The position numbers and the translations under genes were made by a program. The notes beneath the pieces were generated by a model. The model was not told the DNA's origin, searched no databases, and saw nothing but the letters and a program-made list of their open reading frames with translations. Below, one piece after another: positions 20,101 through 31,560 of a stretch of 64,000 nt of DNA (position 1 is its first letter; each line of letters begins with the position of its first letter). Source of the stretch: Kappaphycus alvarezii (Eukaryota; Rhodophyta; Florideophyceae; Gigartinales; Solieriaceae); the NCBI GenBank assembly GCA_002205965.3, contig NADL03000590.1:2423001-2487000 (forward strand), in the 5' to 3' direction.

Positions 20101-21240
20101 GTCCTGCATCACAGGATACTTGGAGATAAAAAGGGACAGCGAACATCTTTGGGTCTTGGTGTGTGTGAGTTGTTTTTCTCATTGTCTGACGGGGTTCCGT
20201 TCCTAGATGAGAAGAACTGCGCACCGCGCATTGCACTACACTGCACCCTCATTGACATGCAGGCTGAGCTCGATGAAGCTATCGAGATATTTGCTCATAG
20301 GGACCAGATAATGGACTGTATTTGACCCGAAAACCGCACTCGTCATCTTGTTACTGTGAGGTGTTGAGCGTACAAAAGGTAATCGATGGTTGAACTGTTG
20401 ATTGATGCTTTCGGTAAACAAGCAGAAGCATCATACCAGGGTTTTATAGACAAAGTACTCAACTTCAGCAGAGATAAACTGTAAGCAAAAGGTACTGAAT
20501 TCAAAGGTATTTTAGAAAAAGCGACCCTAGAGGTATCAAACTACAAGGTTCTGAAGGCTCATGTAGCAGAAATCAGTGATACCAACAGAACTAAACATCA
20601 AAGAAAAGTCTCATTGGTCCAATTGGCAAGGAGGCATAAAGTAGTTGCTGATTGGTGGGATCCGAAATATTTCGAGAACCAGACGAGATTCCCACGATGG
20701 CTACATGTAATTGGCTTGGCACATAGTGGGATGATCTTATGGGTTACACTGGTGTATGGTGACAGTGAGCAAGTTGCACTGACGCCTTTTTACAGTGTAA
20801 ATTCATAGTACAGGTTACTGGAGGGATACTGTCAGGTTATTTGAGGTAATTTGTGGGCATAATGGCTACAGTTACTCAGCCAATGCCACTACTGCGCTGC
20901 TTCAACGAAAACATTGACCTCGTCGGTACTTCAATTGTTTCGCCTCATTTCATGGAGAACTTTTACAGTGACAAATTTGATAGATTCAAAAGGACATTTT
21001 TGTTGACGATGCTAATCTACAGGATTGGGGACGCTCGAATCTGGTTACATTCACCAAGTTCGTGCCAAAGCATGCAAGCAACAACGTGTGATAAAGCAAC
21101 TAAAGACCCTTGTGACTGGATTTCACCAAGAGCAGATGGATTGCTACTGGCGATCAAAACACCTGCTGATGAAAAGCAAAGTCCGCTAGCAAGTGAACCT
21201 CTCTCTATGCAACGGGATTAAATCTCGTGGCGACGCTGAA
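20100..21240 (+). pseudogene. Unrecognised degraded coding region
   Basis: Consecutive plus-strand frames, separated by single stops, give a protein-like reading. A helical segment ('ELDEAIEIFAHRDQIM', 'FKGILEKATLEVSNYK', 'RTKHQRKVSLVQLARRH') is followed by 'VADWWDPKYFENQTRFPRW' and one hydrophobic segment ('VIGLAHSGMILWVTLVYG'). About 150 residues later comes another helical stretch ('RVIKQLKTLVTGFHQEQMD'). I do not recognise the family. It could be an old host gene or the unnamed open frame of a mobile element. The runs of biased, helix-forming sequence make chance unlikely. Confidence 0.4.
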
Positions 21241-21251
21241 TTTAGCGTGTA

Positions 21252-21635
21252 GTGCGAACAGCATCACTGACTTCGGACGGGTCACATGCCCCGACGACCT
21301 TAGTGTACGCGGGCATCGAGCACCTCGGGCAGAGTTGCGCGAACGCGGATGGCCTTCTCCATGAGATTTTCCTACGAATTCACCTAAACGTCTTTGACGG
21401 ATTTGGTTGTCCTCCGGAAGCACTGTCAGCGGCCAGTCTTCCTACCAAGGCTAATAATACACAACTCATGTTGTATCATGTTCTGGAAAGAAGGCGATTA
21501 GGAGAGATTTCAAAGGACACAGTCGAACTCAAACATGAAATTGGGCATAGGAACCACCGCAATGCATACATGAAAATGCGTATCACAACTTTTCTCACCA
21601 CACATTCCGTCTTTGGCCAGCCGGACGTTCGATAG
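21252..21635 (+). CDS. Hypothetical open frame, unrecognised
   Basis: This 127-residue frame follows the degraded region above. It contains 'NADGLLHEIFLRIHLNVFDGFG' and 'LMLYHVLERRRLGEI' but no motif I can name. No start context, intron signal or repeat supports it beyond its length. It may be the tail of the preceding unit or a chance frame. Confidence 0.2.
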   Translation: MRTASLTSDGSHAPTTLVYAGIEHLGQSCANADGLLHEIFLRIHLNVFDGFGCPPEALSAASLPTKANNTQLMLYHVLERRRLGEISKDTVELKHEIGHRNHRNAYMKMRITTFLTTHSVFGQPDVR

Positions 21636-21639
21636 GATT

Positions 21640-22640
21640 TGGAGTGAAAGTGAGGACAGTGGAAGACGAAGTTACAGAGGTGGAGGATCAGCGAAGGCGG
21701 CGATCGGAAAAACGCGTGCTCTTGGAGTGTGTCACCTCGAACAGGCTCAGAGCATCAGAAATCAATCTGAGCCCACCGTCTCTCACGGGCAGTTGGGATA
21801 AGGAACATGAGGTCATCGAGGTCATCGGGAGCCGCGGGTAAGGCGGGAGAGAGGGTTCAACAGCGGAGAAAGTGTTACGCACGTTGAGATGAAGGGAGTG
21901 AGTCTAGGCAATAACTAAAAGACTGCAGAGGCGGTTGTAGGGAGAACCTGGGAGTTGTGGCGTCTTTGGCATGTGCTTTTTACTAGCGAGTAGTCGGAGG
22001 TTTGAGAGGAAAACGAAGAGAGGCCATTACAGGCAGTTAATACAATTAGTTTTATCAGCAGTAATTTTTGTGTTGCAATTTACGACCTCCACACCGAAGG
22101 TAACGTTACCAACAGCAATTATTCCTAACCCTACATCCTGTCTGAACTCAAAATAATGTTACTTTCACAAAAAATTTAGTGTTGCTAACACTAAATACTG
22201 TTTGAATGCTTCCTCCAATCACGTGTAGCTTAATGATTGAGCACACGTACGCAATATTTGTCACGTGTGGGTTCAATTCCCTTCGAGTGCTACCACGGGA
22301 GCGTTAGCTAAAATCCTCTTTCGAGGAGCCAGTGCTGTGCAAGGTGGTGGCGTTTGGAGTTCGGCATTTATTCGGAGATTCACTCAGGTTTAATTCTGTG
22401 GATATATCTTCGGTACCCTGGCTGTGATGAATATCCCCATTGCTTGAGCTTTGATGAGAGTTGAAGTACGAGCGTCACTCAGTGTCACATGTGGCATTGT
22501 CCAATCTCTATCACCGGGAACGTTGAAAATGGGAACACAGTGGCGGCTCGGTAGCAAAACTTTATTTATTTTTGCGTACAATTAACATCGCTTGTTGCCT
22601 CATCCGTAGCCTTGACCTCGAGATCTCTTTCTTCAAGTTA
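21640..22640. other. Spacer with a tRNA-like B box and a small hairpin
   Basis: No gene is seen. At 22172-22192 TTTAGTGTT and AACACTAAA form a 9-bp hairpin. At about 22225-22290 the plus strand has an A-box-like TAGCTTAATGATTGAGC and a B-box GGTTCAATTCC. The flanking acceptor bases do not pair, so this is a decayed tRNA or a tRNA-derived repeat, not a callable tRNA. Confidence 0.35.
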
Positions 22641-24218
22641 TCAAAATACTTTTTTATTATGTTTTGCAGATGAGTAAAGTCTGTTTTGTCTCCCATATCC
22701 AGTTACATTCAATGCGAGCCCACAGCGAATCATAGCCTTCCTCGAGTATTTAATACCACCTTTATCTTTTTGTTTGTTCACATCTCGAACAGCATCCGCA
22801 GCAAGTTTCAAGAAAAATTTCTTCCCTGGATTTGGCAGCAGCCCAGATTTCGTCGCATATGTTTCATGATTGACAACATTCTTTAACATTTGCAGCTTGT
22901 ACTTCTCCCACCTTGCACTCCACGCAACCTTTATCTTCTGAATAACAAAGCGGTCAGCTGGCTGCACGAGATGAATTGCATTTGCAGGGAAAACCCGCAG
23001 CTCTGTGTTGACCTTCGCTAAGCTTCTTTTCAAGTCTTCCGTCATTCCATGGCTGCTGCAGTTGTTCATAAACAAAACTCGTTTTCTATTTTCTAGTAAA
23101 GGCTTCATTAGTCGACGCTCCTCAAACTATTACAACATTAAACGACTATCCATCCATCCTTTCGGACCCGTTCTATAACAGACGCCAGATACATTACCTT
23201 CAACTCCTCTGATCGGATAATTTGAATCTTTTCTTGAATATCATAAGAGGGTTTTCGATGCACCCATTTCGTCCTCCTGAAGTTCTCACAAGCATCGTCA
23301 TTCCCTCCCCAGCTGATGTTACATCCGCATATCGCACATTTTTTTCTCCACGAAATCCAAGAGTTTTTCCATTGTCTATATTAATCAGAAAATGGTTTTC
23401 GTCGGCGTTCTAATATCTTCCTCAAACAACTTTCCAGACATGAATTGCCGAGCTATGTCACCAAGGAAATATTTCACTTCCCTTTCAATCTTCTATTGGG
23501 CCCTTGGGGACACTTGAAGTTTTCAAGACTGCGAGCTGCTTACAATATTATGCCTTTGCATGAAGTTCTGAATCCAGCGAGGAGTGATAAGATCAACTAT
23601 AGGTTTGTTTGAGGGTTCTGACATGAGATCAATGTGATATTAGTCTTTCGTAGACGTTCTTATGAGATGTTTTGCAAGACCTCGCAGTTTCTTTGCGCTA
23701 AATTTGACACCAAATTTGCGATAACGCTCAAACTATGAAACAATGTCCATCTGTAACTCTTTTACACATTTTGCACGCTTTCGACTGCGACCAAACCTTG
23801 CCTTAGTCAAAACTCTCTTGAGGCCAGTGTTAGTAACCGAATAAACAGAGACCAAGTTTGGATTCCCTCTCTGCCCGCGAGTGGGAAATAACGATAGAAG
23901 CTCATTTCGTTCTCGCCACAAACGCATTGCACGCATGCAGTTTTCTTCTTTTTTCCCTTTGAATGGGAAATTGGAAATGGTCTTGGAGACAATTTTATTG
24001 TCTGTGCCGAGAATTTCGTACTGCTCGTTCATCCACTTTGCAATCGAGACCTTGACAGAGATTGGAAGTACTGCTTGTGGGCGACGATGGGTTTTGACGA
24101 GTACTTGATCTCGGTTATGACTGTTCACGGAGGGCTCACTCGATGCGTTGGTGAGATCATTTTGCTGATTGAAGACATTAGATGGATCATTGCGAATGCA
24201 GGCGTGCACATTGTTCAA
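22641..24218 (-). pseudogene. pogo/Tc-type DDE transposase, frameshifted
   Basis: On the minus strand, 23733-24218 encodes the N-terminal DNA-binding part ('RRPQAVLPISVKVSIAKW' and an Arg-rich segment). A broken middle follows, with pieces such as 'NYPIRGVEGNVSGVCYRTG' readable around 23160-23230. Then 22641-23108 encodes the end of the DDE domain: 'RVLFMNNCSSHGM', 'NTELRVFPANAIHLVQPADRFV', and 'NPGKKFFLKLAADAVRDVN'. The second catalytic Asp (family M-D-N-x-x-x-H) is Asn here, which alone would inactivate it. The third ('QPAD') is kept. The family cuts and pastes DNA at TA sites. Short AACACTAA words occur at both outer flanks (about 22182 and 24457-24500). Confidence 0.75.
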
Positions 24219-24699
24219 TAGTTTTACTATTGGGACCCAGAAGTGGACATGTTGGGGAGGGGATTCATGATTCCTTCACATGCTGAGGGGTGCTTTGTGC
24301 AGTGTTGCATCCCGCCACTCACCTGCAAAGACCATAGGAAAGCACGACATCGAAGGTGTACCGATTAGCAGTAAATGTTGTTTCCCCATAAATAGTGTTG
24401 ATAACATTAATTTGTGTTCTGAGAATGTATATTGTACACATTTTACTATTGATAACACTAATACCAACTTAACAATAATTAATCACTAACACTAATTGCA
24501 TTAAATGGGTAGGGCGGCGGCTGGTGATACAGGCGTGGGGACCGGTGGCACAGGGGCAGGAGACCCGGCGAGATAGACTTGCGCCTGTCGGGGTTCGTCG
24601 AGATATGGCGGAAAATAGTCAACGTGAGATAGGTTAATGATCCTCAAAACACATAATCACTGAACAGTACAGTAATGGTAATCGCCGTTTCTACTTGTG
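24219..24699. other. Flank of the pogo-type element
   Basis: The stretch is AT-rich, and the sequence AACACTAA recurs at about 24457 and 24490, as it does beyond the other end of the transposase. This may mark the terminal region of the DNA transposon, but a clean inverted repeat with TA borders cannot be drawn by eye. Confidence 0.3.
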
Positions 24700-24952
24700 T
24701 CTTTATCTAATACTACGCAGTATCGTGCAATAATAATTTTATCATTCAAATGATGCGATTGTACTATAAACGATCACAGGAGGCGGCAAAACTTCATGAA
24801 ACAAGAACATAGTTTACTATTACCACAATGTATCGAAAAATCATATGTTTACTGGAAGAAGAAGGCTATGGCCATATCGTATCCAAACTGGGATTTTCTT
24901 TGTCCATGTATATGCGGAAATCGAAAACGCTCAATTTAGAACTGTGCAGTAC

Positions 24953-25194
24953 TGTTACAACTTCACTCCGAAGTTGCAAAGCACGGACGAGGACTGTCGT
25001 ACTTCCAATCACTGATGCTTCACCGGTCCTATTGGAAGCGGATTGGTGGCCTTATGTAGACTCCCGAGGTCCCGTAAAGTCATTACTGCACTACTGTGCA
25101 CTTAAATGCATCAAATGCAGTAGTTTGCATTTGATACGAAAGCATACACTAATGAAATGTTCCGATATGCAACTGCCACTGCACTAGGCTAACT
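24953..25194 (-). repeat. LTR-like direct repeat of composite element, left
   Basis: It starts TGTTACAACTTCACTCCG and ends near GGCTAACT. It shares about 80% identity by eye with 26821-27071, including TTCCAATCACTGA and TTTGATACGAAAGCAT blocks. Confidence 0.65.
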
Positions 25195-26820
25195 ATACAC
25201 ATGATATACCACGTACTACTTGAAACTCAACATTCGTACCTTGTGCCCTTCTCGCGTACTTCAGCAGAAATTTTAAAATATCTACATTAATAACACACAA
25301 ATTCAAATGGAAAATTAAAAAAATACGACAAAAACCCAAACCACGAGACTTAAACTCAAGCAGTATTCCCCAGCTTCCCTTTAGATTCCGGGTCCGACCT
25401 ACACGGCAACTTGGACGTCTGTATTATTTGGTCCGTTCTTCTTGTTGGCCTGACTGGCTGCGGTTGCTTATCCTTTCCCTTCAATGACACAGATGCTGGA
25501 GGATCTTGGGAACTACGCGCTTTCTTTGTCTCTAGTTTTTTAGTGGTTACTTAAAAAAATTTGTCCCACTCGTCGACAAACAGCCTTTCATAATTCGAAC
25601 ACCTCCTCTTGCCCCGAATTTTCCCAACGAACTGCACTTCGTACCCTTCCTCGATAGGAGGAACCTGCCACACCAATTTACTTATGAAGCGCTACACATT
25701 CGCCAGCTCTTTACTCACCCCAATCATTAATCTGTAGCCGTGCTTCACCGCCTCGTGTGCAGCATGGATCTCCTGTTACTCCATTCTGATTCTCTGCAGT
25801 GGGTTCAGCTTCCCAACCGCGGCACCCCTTCCTTATGTGGCCTCCTCGGCAAGTAAACCCCCACCCCACTCCCGTTTCTGCAACCCCTTTCCAAGCGTCG
25901 CATGCTCATCCTTGCATTTTGGAAAAGTGCACCCTTTTCCTTATAGCGTCCCCCTGTAATTTCGATCAATTCCAATATAGATTTACAATTGCAATGTTGA
26001 GCAATTTCAACAAAGCTCTCCGAATCTCTCTGATCCATTCCCTGTCCTACGACATAGAACGTTCTTGCACGCACTATTGCATATCTTATGTGCAACGTGC
26101 ACTGGACGTAGGCTGTAAATCTCTTCACTGTACGTCAACTGATGAGCTTTTTTTCCAGGGAGCCCAATCAGATGAGGTCTTCCCGTGTTGCTTGCAGCAG
26201 ATCTACCAACCAGAAGCCCCGTAGCTTTACTCAACTTCTCGGTAAGTTCTACCACTTACTTCAGCGCGGCCTAAATACCATTCATTGCCTCGTTTATTTC
26301 TTCTACTACTTCGAAAGTATACTGGCCGTCTTCTGACTGAGCTTCCTTAGCGGCATCCTCCACATTATCCGCTGGAGCCATCTGGCCCACATCACTTTCT
26401 TGAGCGTCTCCAGAGATGTCATTACCTGGGTTCGCTCTTGTTCCTTGGCCAACAATATTTCTTGTTCCCAGGCGAAACGAAGCCTCCTAGTCCGACGGTA
26501 GCTAATCTGATTTCTGACTTTAATTTTCCGAGGACTTTACCTCTTAAATCGGTGAACTATCGCCTTGCGCGCCACTTGTTGAGTGAATCAACTCCCAATA
26601 TAAGGTGATAAAACACTCTTGTTTGAGGTTCCTACGAGAAGCCGGAATCCCAAAGGTCTGCGAAGTGCTCAACAAACTCACCAAACGAAAATTTCTTCTA
26701 AACACGGCGTTACCTCGCATGAACGACTGAATCCCGTCCACAGATTCCAGGACACTCGTACCTTGATGGAACCCTCGTAATGACCAGCTTGAGTAGTCGT
26801 GCTGGTAAAAATCGACTTTA

Positions 26821-27071
26821 TGTTACAACTTCACTCCGAAATTGCAAAGCACGGACCAGGACGGATGTACTTCCAATCACTGAGACTTCACTGGTCCTAT
26901 TGACCGCGGTTTATTGTCCCTATGTAGACTTAAGAGGTACTGTGAAGTCATCACTGTACTACTGTGCACTTAGATGCATCATATGCAGTAGTTGCCATAG
27001 TTGAATTTGATACGAAAGCATGCACTAATGCAATGTTCCGATAATACAACAGCCACTGTACTACCCTGACA
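26821..27071 (-). repeat. LTR-like direct repeat of composite element, right
   Basis: Partner of the left repeat. It ends CCCTGACA at 27071, where the inverted copy at 60959 also ends. No matching target duplication is seen at the outer borders. Confidence 0.65.
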
Positions 27072-27179
27072 AGAAAATTGCACATGTCAATTAATAATTG
27101 AACCGTAACAGTACAGTACTCTATCATCATTGGGAAGTGATTTGCGTGTCGAAAGTAGAGTCTATATGGATCAAAGGCG

Positions 27180-29370
27180 GAAAATGCTATTTAGGGGCAC
27201 AGTCGCCTTGGTACGGTTCTCCGAGAGTTATATAGAGGCCATACTGACCAAAATATCTGAGAATTGCACCTAGCTAACTCTTTGCGAACGCTCCATAATA
27301 AAACGAAAAAAGTGCCGTAAATTACAACATGACCTCGACATATCTTGATAATGAACAACTTCCTTTACTTATGTCGGACACCTCAAGCCCTTTCTATAAG
27401 CACAAAATTTGCAGTCTCTTGTATGCGAAAACTCCCAATTGAGACAAACATGTCAATCTAAAAAATGAATACGTTTTTAAAAACGAGGTTCTCTGTGGCG
27501 ACACTATTGATATTCAGCGTTTACAGTGCAGTGGTACTGTACACACACGTATTGAGGGTTCAATGTGGTTAATGAGTGTTTTACGTATTGAAAAGTGGGG
27601 TACTGTATGTACAGTAGGCCAAATGGTGTAAATGAGGTCGAGCAAGAGATTACGAACAAAAATGTTACTTTACTTCAATGAATATCTGTCGAAGGCTAGT
27701 CCTAATTCGTTGAGCGATTGATTTTCCCTGAGACTGGAGGTTCTCCGGAACACACTTGGGATGGCATTAAAAATCGCTCAAAATCCCTTCTAAAAGACAA
27801 ATGGCGTTGTTCTGGACGAGTCTCGCCGCGTGAAGAGCGAACAGAGTTCGCCGCGCGTCAGCAATCAAAACAGCTGCACGTGTGGCAATTCCAGTCGCAA
27901 CCCAGTTGGCGAAATTCCGAGCAGCCAGATGTCAGCCCCCTAATGTAGAGAGTGGAAGGTCAATGAAGCGATGCCCATAGCCCTTCGCCGGGATTAGTTT
28001 GACACAGATGGTATCCTTGCCAAGGCGAGTATACTTAATGGGCTTGAGCGGGCATCTCTGAAACAAAGGAAGTCGGGCGGGGGTCAAGGGATGGATGATG
28101 TTTACGTCGTAATAGTATCTGTCTCGTCCTGTTCAAGCGCCTTGATGTACGGACGAACTACATGGAATCCTTGTAGGGCTCTACAACAGGGTACCAGGCA
28201 GCCTTGGAGCTTTTTGTGGTAAGCAACCGTGTTTGTTTGGTAAATAGAGTCATTATTGAAACGCACGGTAAATGGGGTAATTAGGGTTTATATTAAAAAG
28301 TGGAATAAGTGTTATAAATGGGGCTTTACTGAAATGTTGGGTAAATAGTGTGAATAATATATTGATGAACAAAATTGCACACAATTACTAAACTTTGACT
28401 GAAGAGTATGCATTACAAAAAAATAAGGACAAAAATAGGGATAAATAATCCTAACAGCGTGACGGGATAACTTAAATTCAACAGCTTGTCCTAGTAGCCG
28501 GGGAGATCCGGATTCAGCGTGTTGTGCGAAAACTCGTCCCCACCCGTGCTTGCGTCTGTGGGTGACCTGGGGAGGCATACGTTGAAAGTCAGAGATTCCT
28601 GGTGGACAGATAAGTCTAATGAAAGATGGAGGAAATTTATAGGAATGAAAGAAATAGAATGGTGGATAGGTTAAAGGTGTGTCTCCCCAGAAGCCTCGAT
28701 CCTTTTCGCCGTTTCATTTCCGTAATTCCATTTCCACACGTATGCATACATTTCCACGCATATGCATACATTTTAAAGGGCAAAACCTAAAATTCGAGGC
28801 GTTCGTGCTCGCGAGATTCGTGAGAAGTGAAGTGTTGGTAAGTCACCCCTACCAATGAACACGTTCGAAACTCCGACCAAACCGAATGGTGGACTCCGTG
28901 GTACTGGGTAAAGATGTAAAGCACAAAAACGACCAAATAATCAAGAACAAGTGAAGGCTCAACAATGGGCCACGAGAGATGAGTATAGGGCGGGAGGAGG
29001 GAGAAAAAGCGAATAGTTGGGGAAGCACAGAAAGCAGCGATGGTGACCAAAGCCGAAGGTTATATAGCCCTGTTCAACCGGTTGCCTTCGAAAGCCTTGC
29101 GCAAGTACTTGCACACTAGAACCTTATCTGGTAGACTCTTTGGTTCAGCCTTGGTGTACTAATGAAATTTTTAAGATTAGGAAGCAGACTCCCACGCGTG
29201 ACCTGCTTGTAGTGGTGGAAGACAAACGCGATAAAGACTCTCCATTAATTCTCCCATAATTTTTAATAATGACACCGAATAATATATTGAGAAAAATAAA
29301 GGAACAAAGTGATGTTATAAGGGTAAGGACAGAGCAGATGATCGAAGAAAAAGAGAGAATTATCACACTT
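27180..29370 (-). other. Downstream part of YR retroelement copy 1, no clear domain
   Basis: Bases 27180-27395 match the inverted copy at about 60670-60830, but 27395-29820 has no counterpart there. In this unique stretch I find no intact coding region. A minus-strand reading near 27960-28040 ('LGKDTICVKLIPAKGYGHRF') looks protein-like but is unassigned. Tandem words such as CATATGCATACATTT occur at 28735-28775. Confidence 0.35.
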
Positions 29371-30517
29371 CATCGCATGTGCGTCTTGATACGCTTCCTT
29401 TTAAAGATTTTTAAGACAGAGATTTTCCACGGCGGATATGGTAGGGATGGAGGTGCCCAAATTGATAGAAGACAGAGGTTTTCGGCGTCAAAAATATGCG
29501 GGCTTGAAAACTTCACAAGCTGGGTAAACCATAGCTGAGCGGGCCAATTGGGGGTGATCATAATACCGTGGGCATTCTCTTGACAGAGATTGATGACGAA
29601 AAGGGGTATTATCTTGAGTGGTGGGTTCCAAAAGTTGGTTACCTGGCGCCAGCTTTGTCTGAAGGCGTATATGGCCATGGATGCAGTACACGCATACTCG
29701 CTGTTGAAACGAGGGTACATTTTGTTGGAACTGTCGGCGAAACGAGCTAAGGTGGGTGCCATTTTGCGTAACTGGGAACTAAATGGTTGATTACTGATCC
29801 TTCAATCGTCCATTGTGTGGAGGCGAGGCAAACAGTCGGCGAAAAAATTTAAAGCCGATGCCAGATAGTGCGATTCAATAGAGATTCACAGACTGGTGAG
29901 CAATCGGTGTAACACGCGGAGTTCTCGCATAAGTGGTCCCGATTCGACAGTCATGGCGTTCAGTATTGAAATGACCGCTTGTTTATCTTCCCAAATCTTG
30001 AGATTGTTCCCAGAGGGTAAAAGCTTGGAAAACGATCCGATACTGTCAGTCCCGGCCCGTAGTTACAGAAAATTAATTGGCTTGACACAAAGTAATGGAT
30101 CCTACATAACTCGGGCCTCCGATGTCCCTTGGGCTCTTGGTAGAAGAACCGACCCCAAAGTTCCTCCCAGACCGATGGAGGTTGACGCATTTGAATGCAT
30201 CGCCAGGGTAGGGGTGGCGTTGAAGTGGGGCACTCAGATGGATAAACCGTGAGATCTTTCCAGAACTTCATATCTCGGATTGCCGTGAGTAGGAGGCGGA
30301 CTCTTTTCCCTGATTTGGTGGTCTTCTGTTTCAGAGAGCCATACGTTGAACTTGTGTAGAAGCGGGCAAGCGGCATTGCAAGAGAGCATGGAATTGCCAC
30401 ACCCGTGAAGTGGCGTAACAGTTTGACGTCGACCAGTCGGCGCTTTCGCCAACTTTTGACGTAATAGTTGCAGAGCCATTCCACGTATCTTTTCCATTGG
30501 ACGGGCCTAGATGCCAA
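29370..30517 (-). pseudogene. DIRS/YR-retroelement reverse transcriptase end and RNase H, copy 1
   Basis: Read on the minus strand, 29960-30517 carries the reverse transcriptase thumb and RNase H of DIRS-like elements: 'KRRLVDVKLLRHFTGVAI', 'LAMPLARFYTSSTYGSL' and 'LLLTAIRDMKFWKDL' match the family block before RNase H. Continuing downstream, 29370-29762 carries 'LARFADSSNKMYPRFNSEY', 'FRQSWRQVTNFWNPPL' and 'GIMITPNWPAQLW', matching the family's terminal RNase H/bridge region (R-F-A-x-x-x-N-x-x-x-P-R-[FY]-N-S). The upstream palm with its YxDD box is not found. In another frame the first RNase H Asp position reads HSN instead of HSD. The copy is degraded. Confidence 0.65.
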
Positions 30518-30689
30518 AAATCATCCGTGAAGTTTCTATTACGAATCCAAGGTGCTCGAAGCGGCCGGCACCGGCCCAGTTTGCTTTTTCCTCCTTGCGC
30601 CCCGTCTCAGGTGCATGTCGCCCACGATCTTGGGCCGCACATGCCACGCGCGACATGCCCGCTGCTCACTCCTCTCTAGCCTCCTCTAT

Positions 30690-31560
30690 GTGATCCATGT
30701 CTGAGTTTCCCCACCTCGTTAGTAATCCCTCCCGCAGTTCTAATTTTCGCCCTTATCTCTCCCTGTTTCCGCCCCTACTACAGCCGTCGCTTGTTTCAAT
30801 TTCTTCATCCAGATCGCCAACATACCGTGCAAAAGTATTCACTGCTTCGAGTCGCGAGGTGAGCTCATTTTTCTTCTATTATTTTCGAGTGGTCGGATAT
30901 CACAACAATTCAAGCGGTCGTTTTTTTCTTTCACGGCTGCATCGCTGGTCAGTCATGGCTGATATGTAGGCTCAAAGGTAACTGGTTCCGAGCCAAGCGG
31001 ACTCTTCAGATTATCCTACCAAAAGTGCCCAATATGCGCAGTGAATATGACGCCAAAGCAGGAACTCACAGTACACGATACATAAGTACGAGAAGCTGGT
31101 ATAACTGCTGTCCCCACAATGGCCTCTTTTCCGGATGACCCACTCCCTACACAGGTCCCGGTCTCGGGAGACTGTTGCGCCAGAAGCGCCAGAAACTATT
31201 TCTGAGTCAAATTATCTGCCTCCAGTCGAACAAATGCTTATGAAAGACACCCGCATCATAGCACGTATTCCTAGCAAACTCAGTGTCTTGCTCTCGGAGC
31301 TTTATATAAACAAAATTAATGAAGCTCTCTATGCTTGCGCATCCGGACATCTTCAGGCAGTAGACAATCTCTTCAACCTGTTTTTATCATTAAAAACAGC
31401 GCTCAGTACTACAACCCCCTCTTCCTCGATACTCAAGCACAAATCTGCAATTTCAGCATAGGAGGCTTCATCTACTCTATCTACCCTCTGAACCCTAACC
31501 CCATCAACATAGTGCTCCATTGCCATTACTCTAGGCATAGAGGGTGAAAAATAGGCAGGC
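30690..31560 (-). other. Linker region between YR and RNase H parts, copy 1
   Basis: This stretch is shared with 59000-59950 in inverted orientation. Protein-like readings common to both copies occur ('YVSYT', 'CFGVIFTAHIGHFW'), but no motif is recognised. A frame on the opposite strand (31135-31461) is also shared and is probably its shadow. Confidence 0.4.

Larger units (their letters stand above)
24700..27071 (-). mobile_element. Composite repeat with LTR-like ends, copy 1
   Basis: Direct repeats at 24953-25194 and 26821-27071 bracket about 1.6 kb and begin TGTTACAACTTCACTCCGAA. The same arrangement, including ~230 bases outside the left repeat, recurs inverted at 60959-62750. On the minus strand the interior encodes, in broken frames, an unrecognised protein shared by both copies: 'RPHLIGLPGKKAHQL', 'CNCKSILELIEITG' and 'AAHEAVKHGYRLMIGVSKEL'. 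No reverse transcriptase or integrase is visible, so this is either non-autonomous or a fragment of a bigger unit. Stops are frequent. Confidence 0.6.

Noticed and set aside
22220..22295. tRNA gene
   Set aside because: The B box is good but the 5' and 3' acceptor strands do not pair and no anticodon stem forms.
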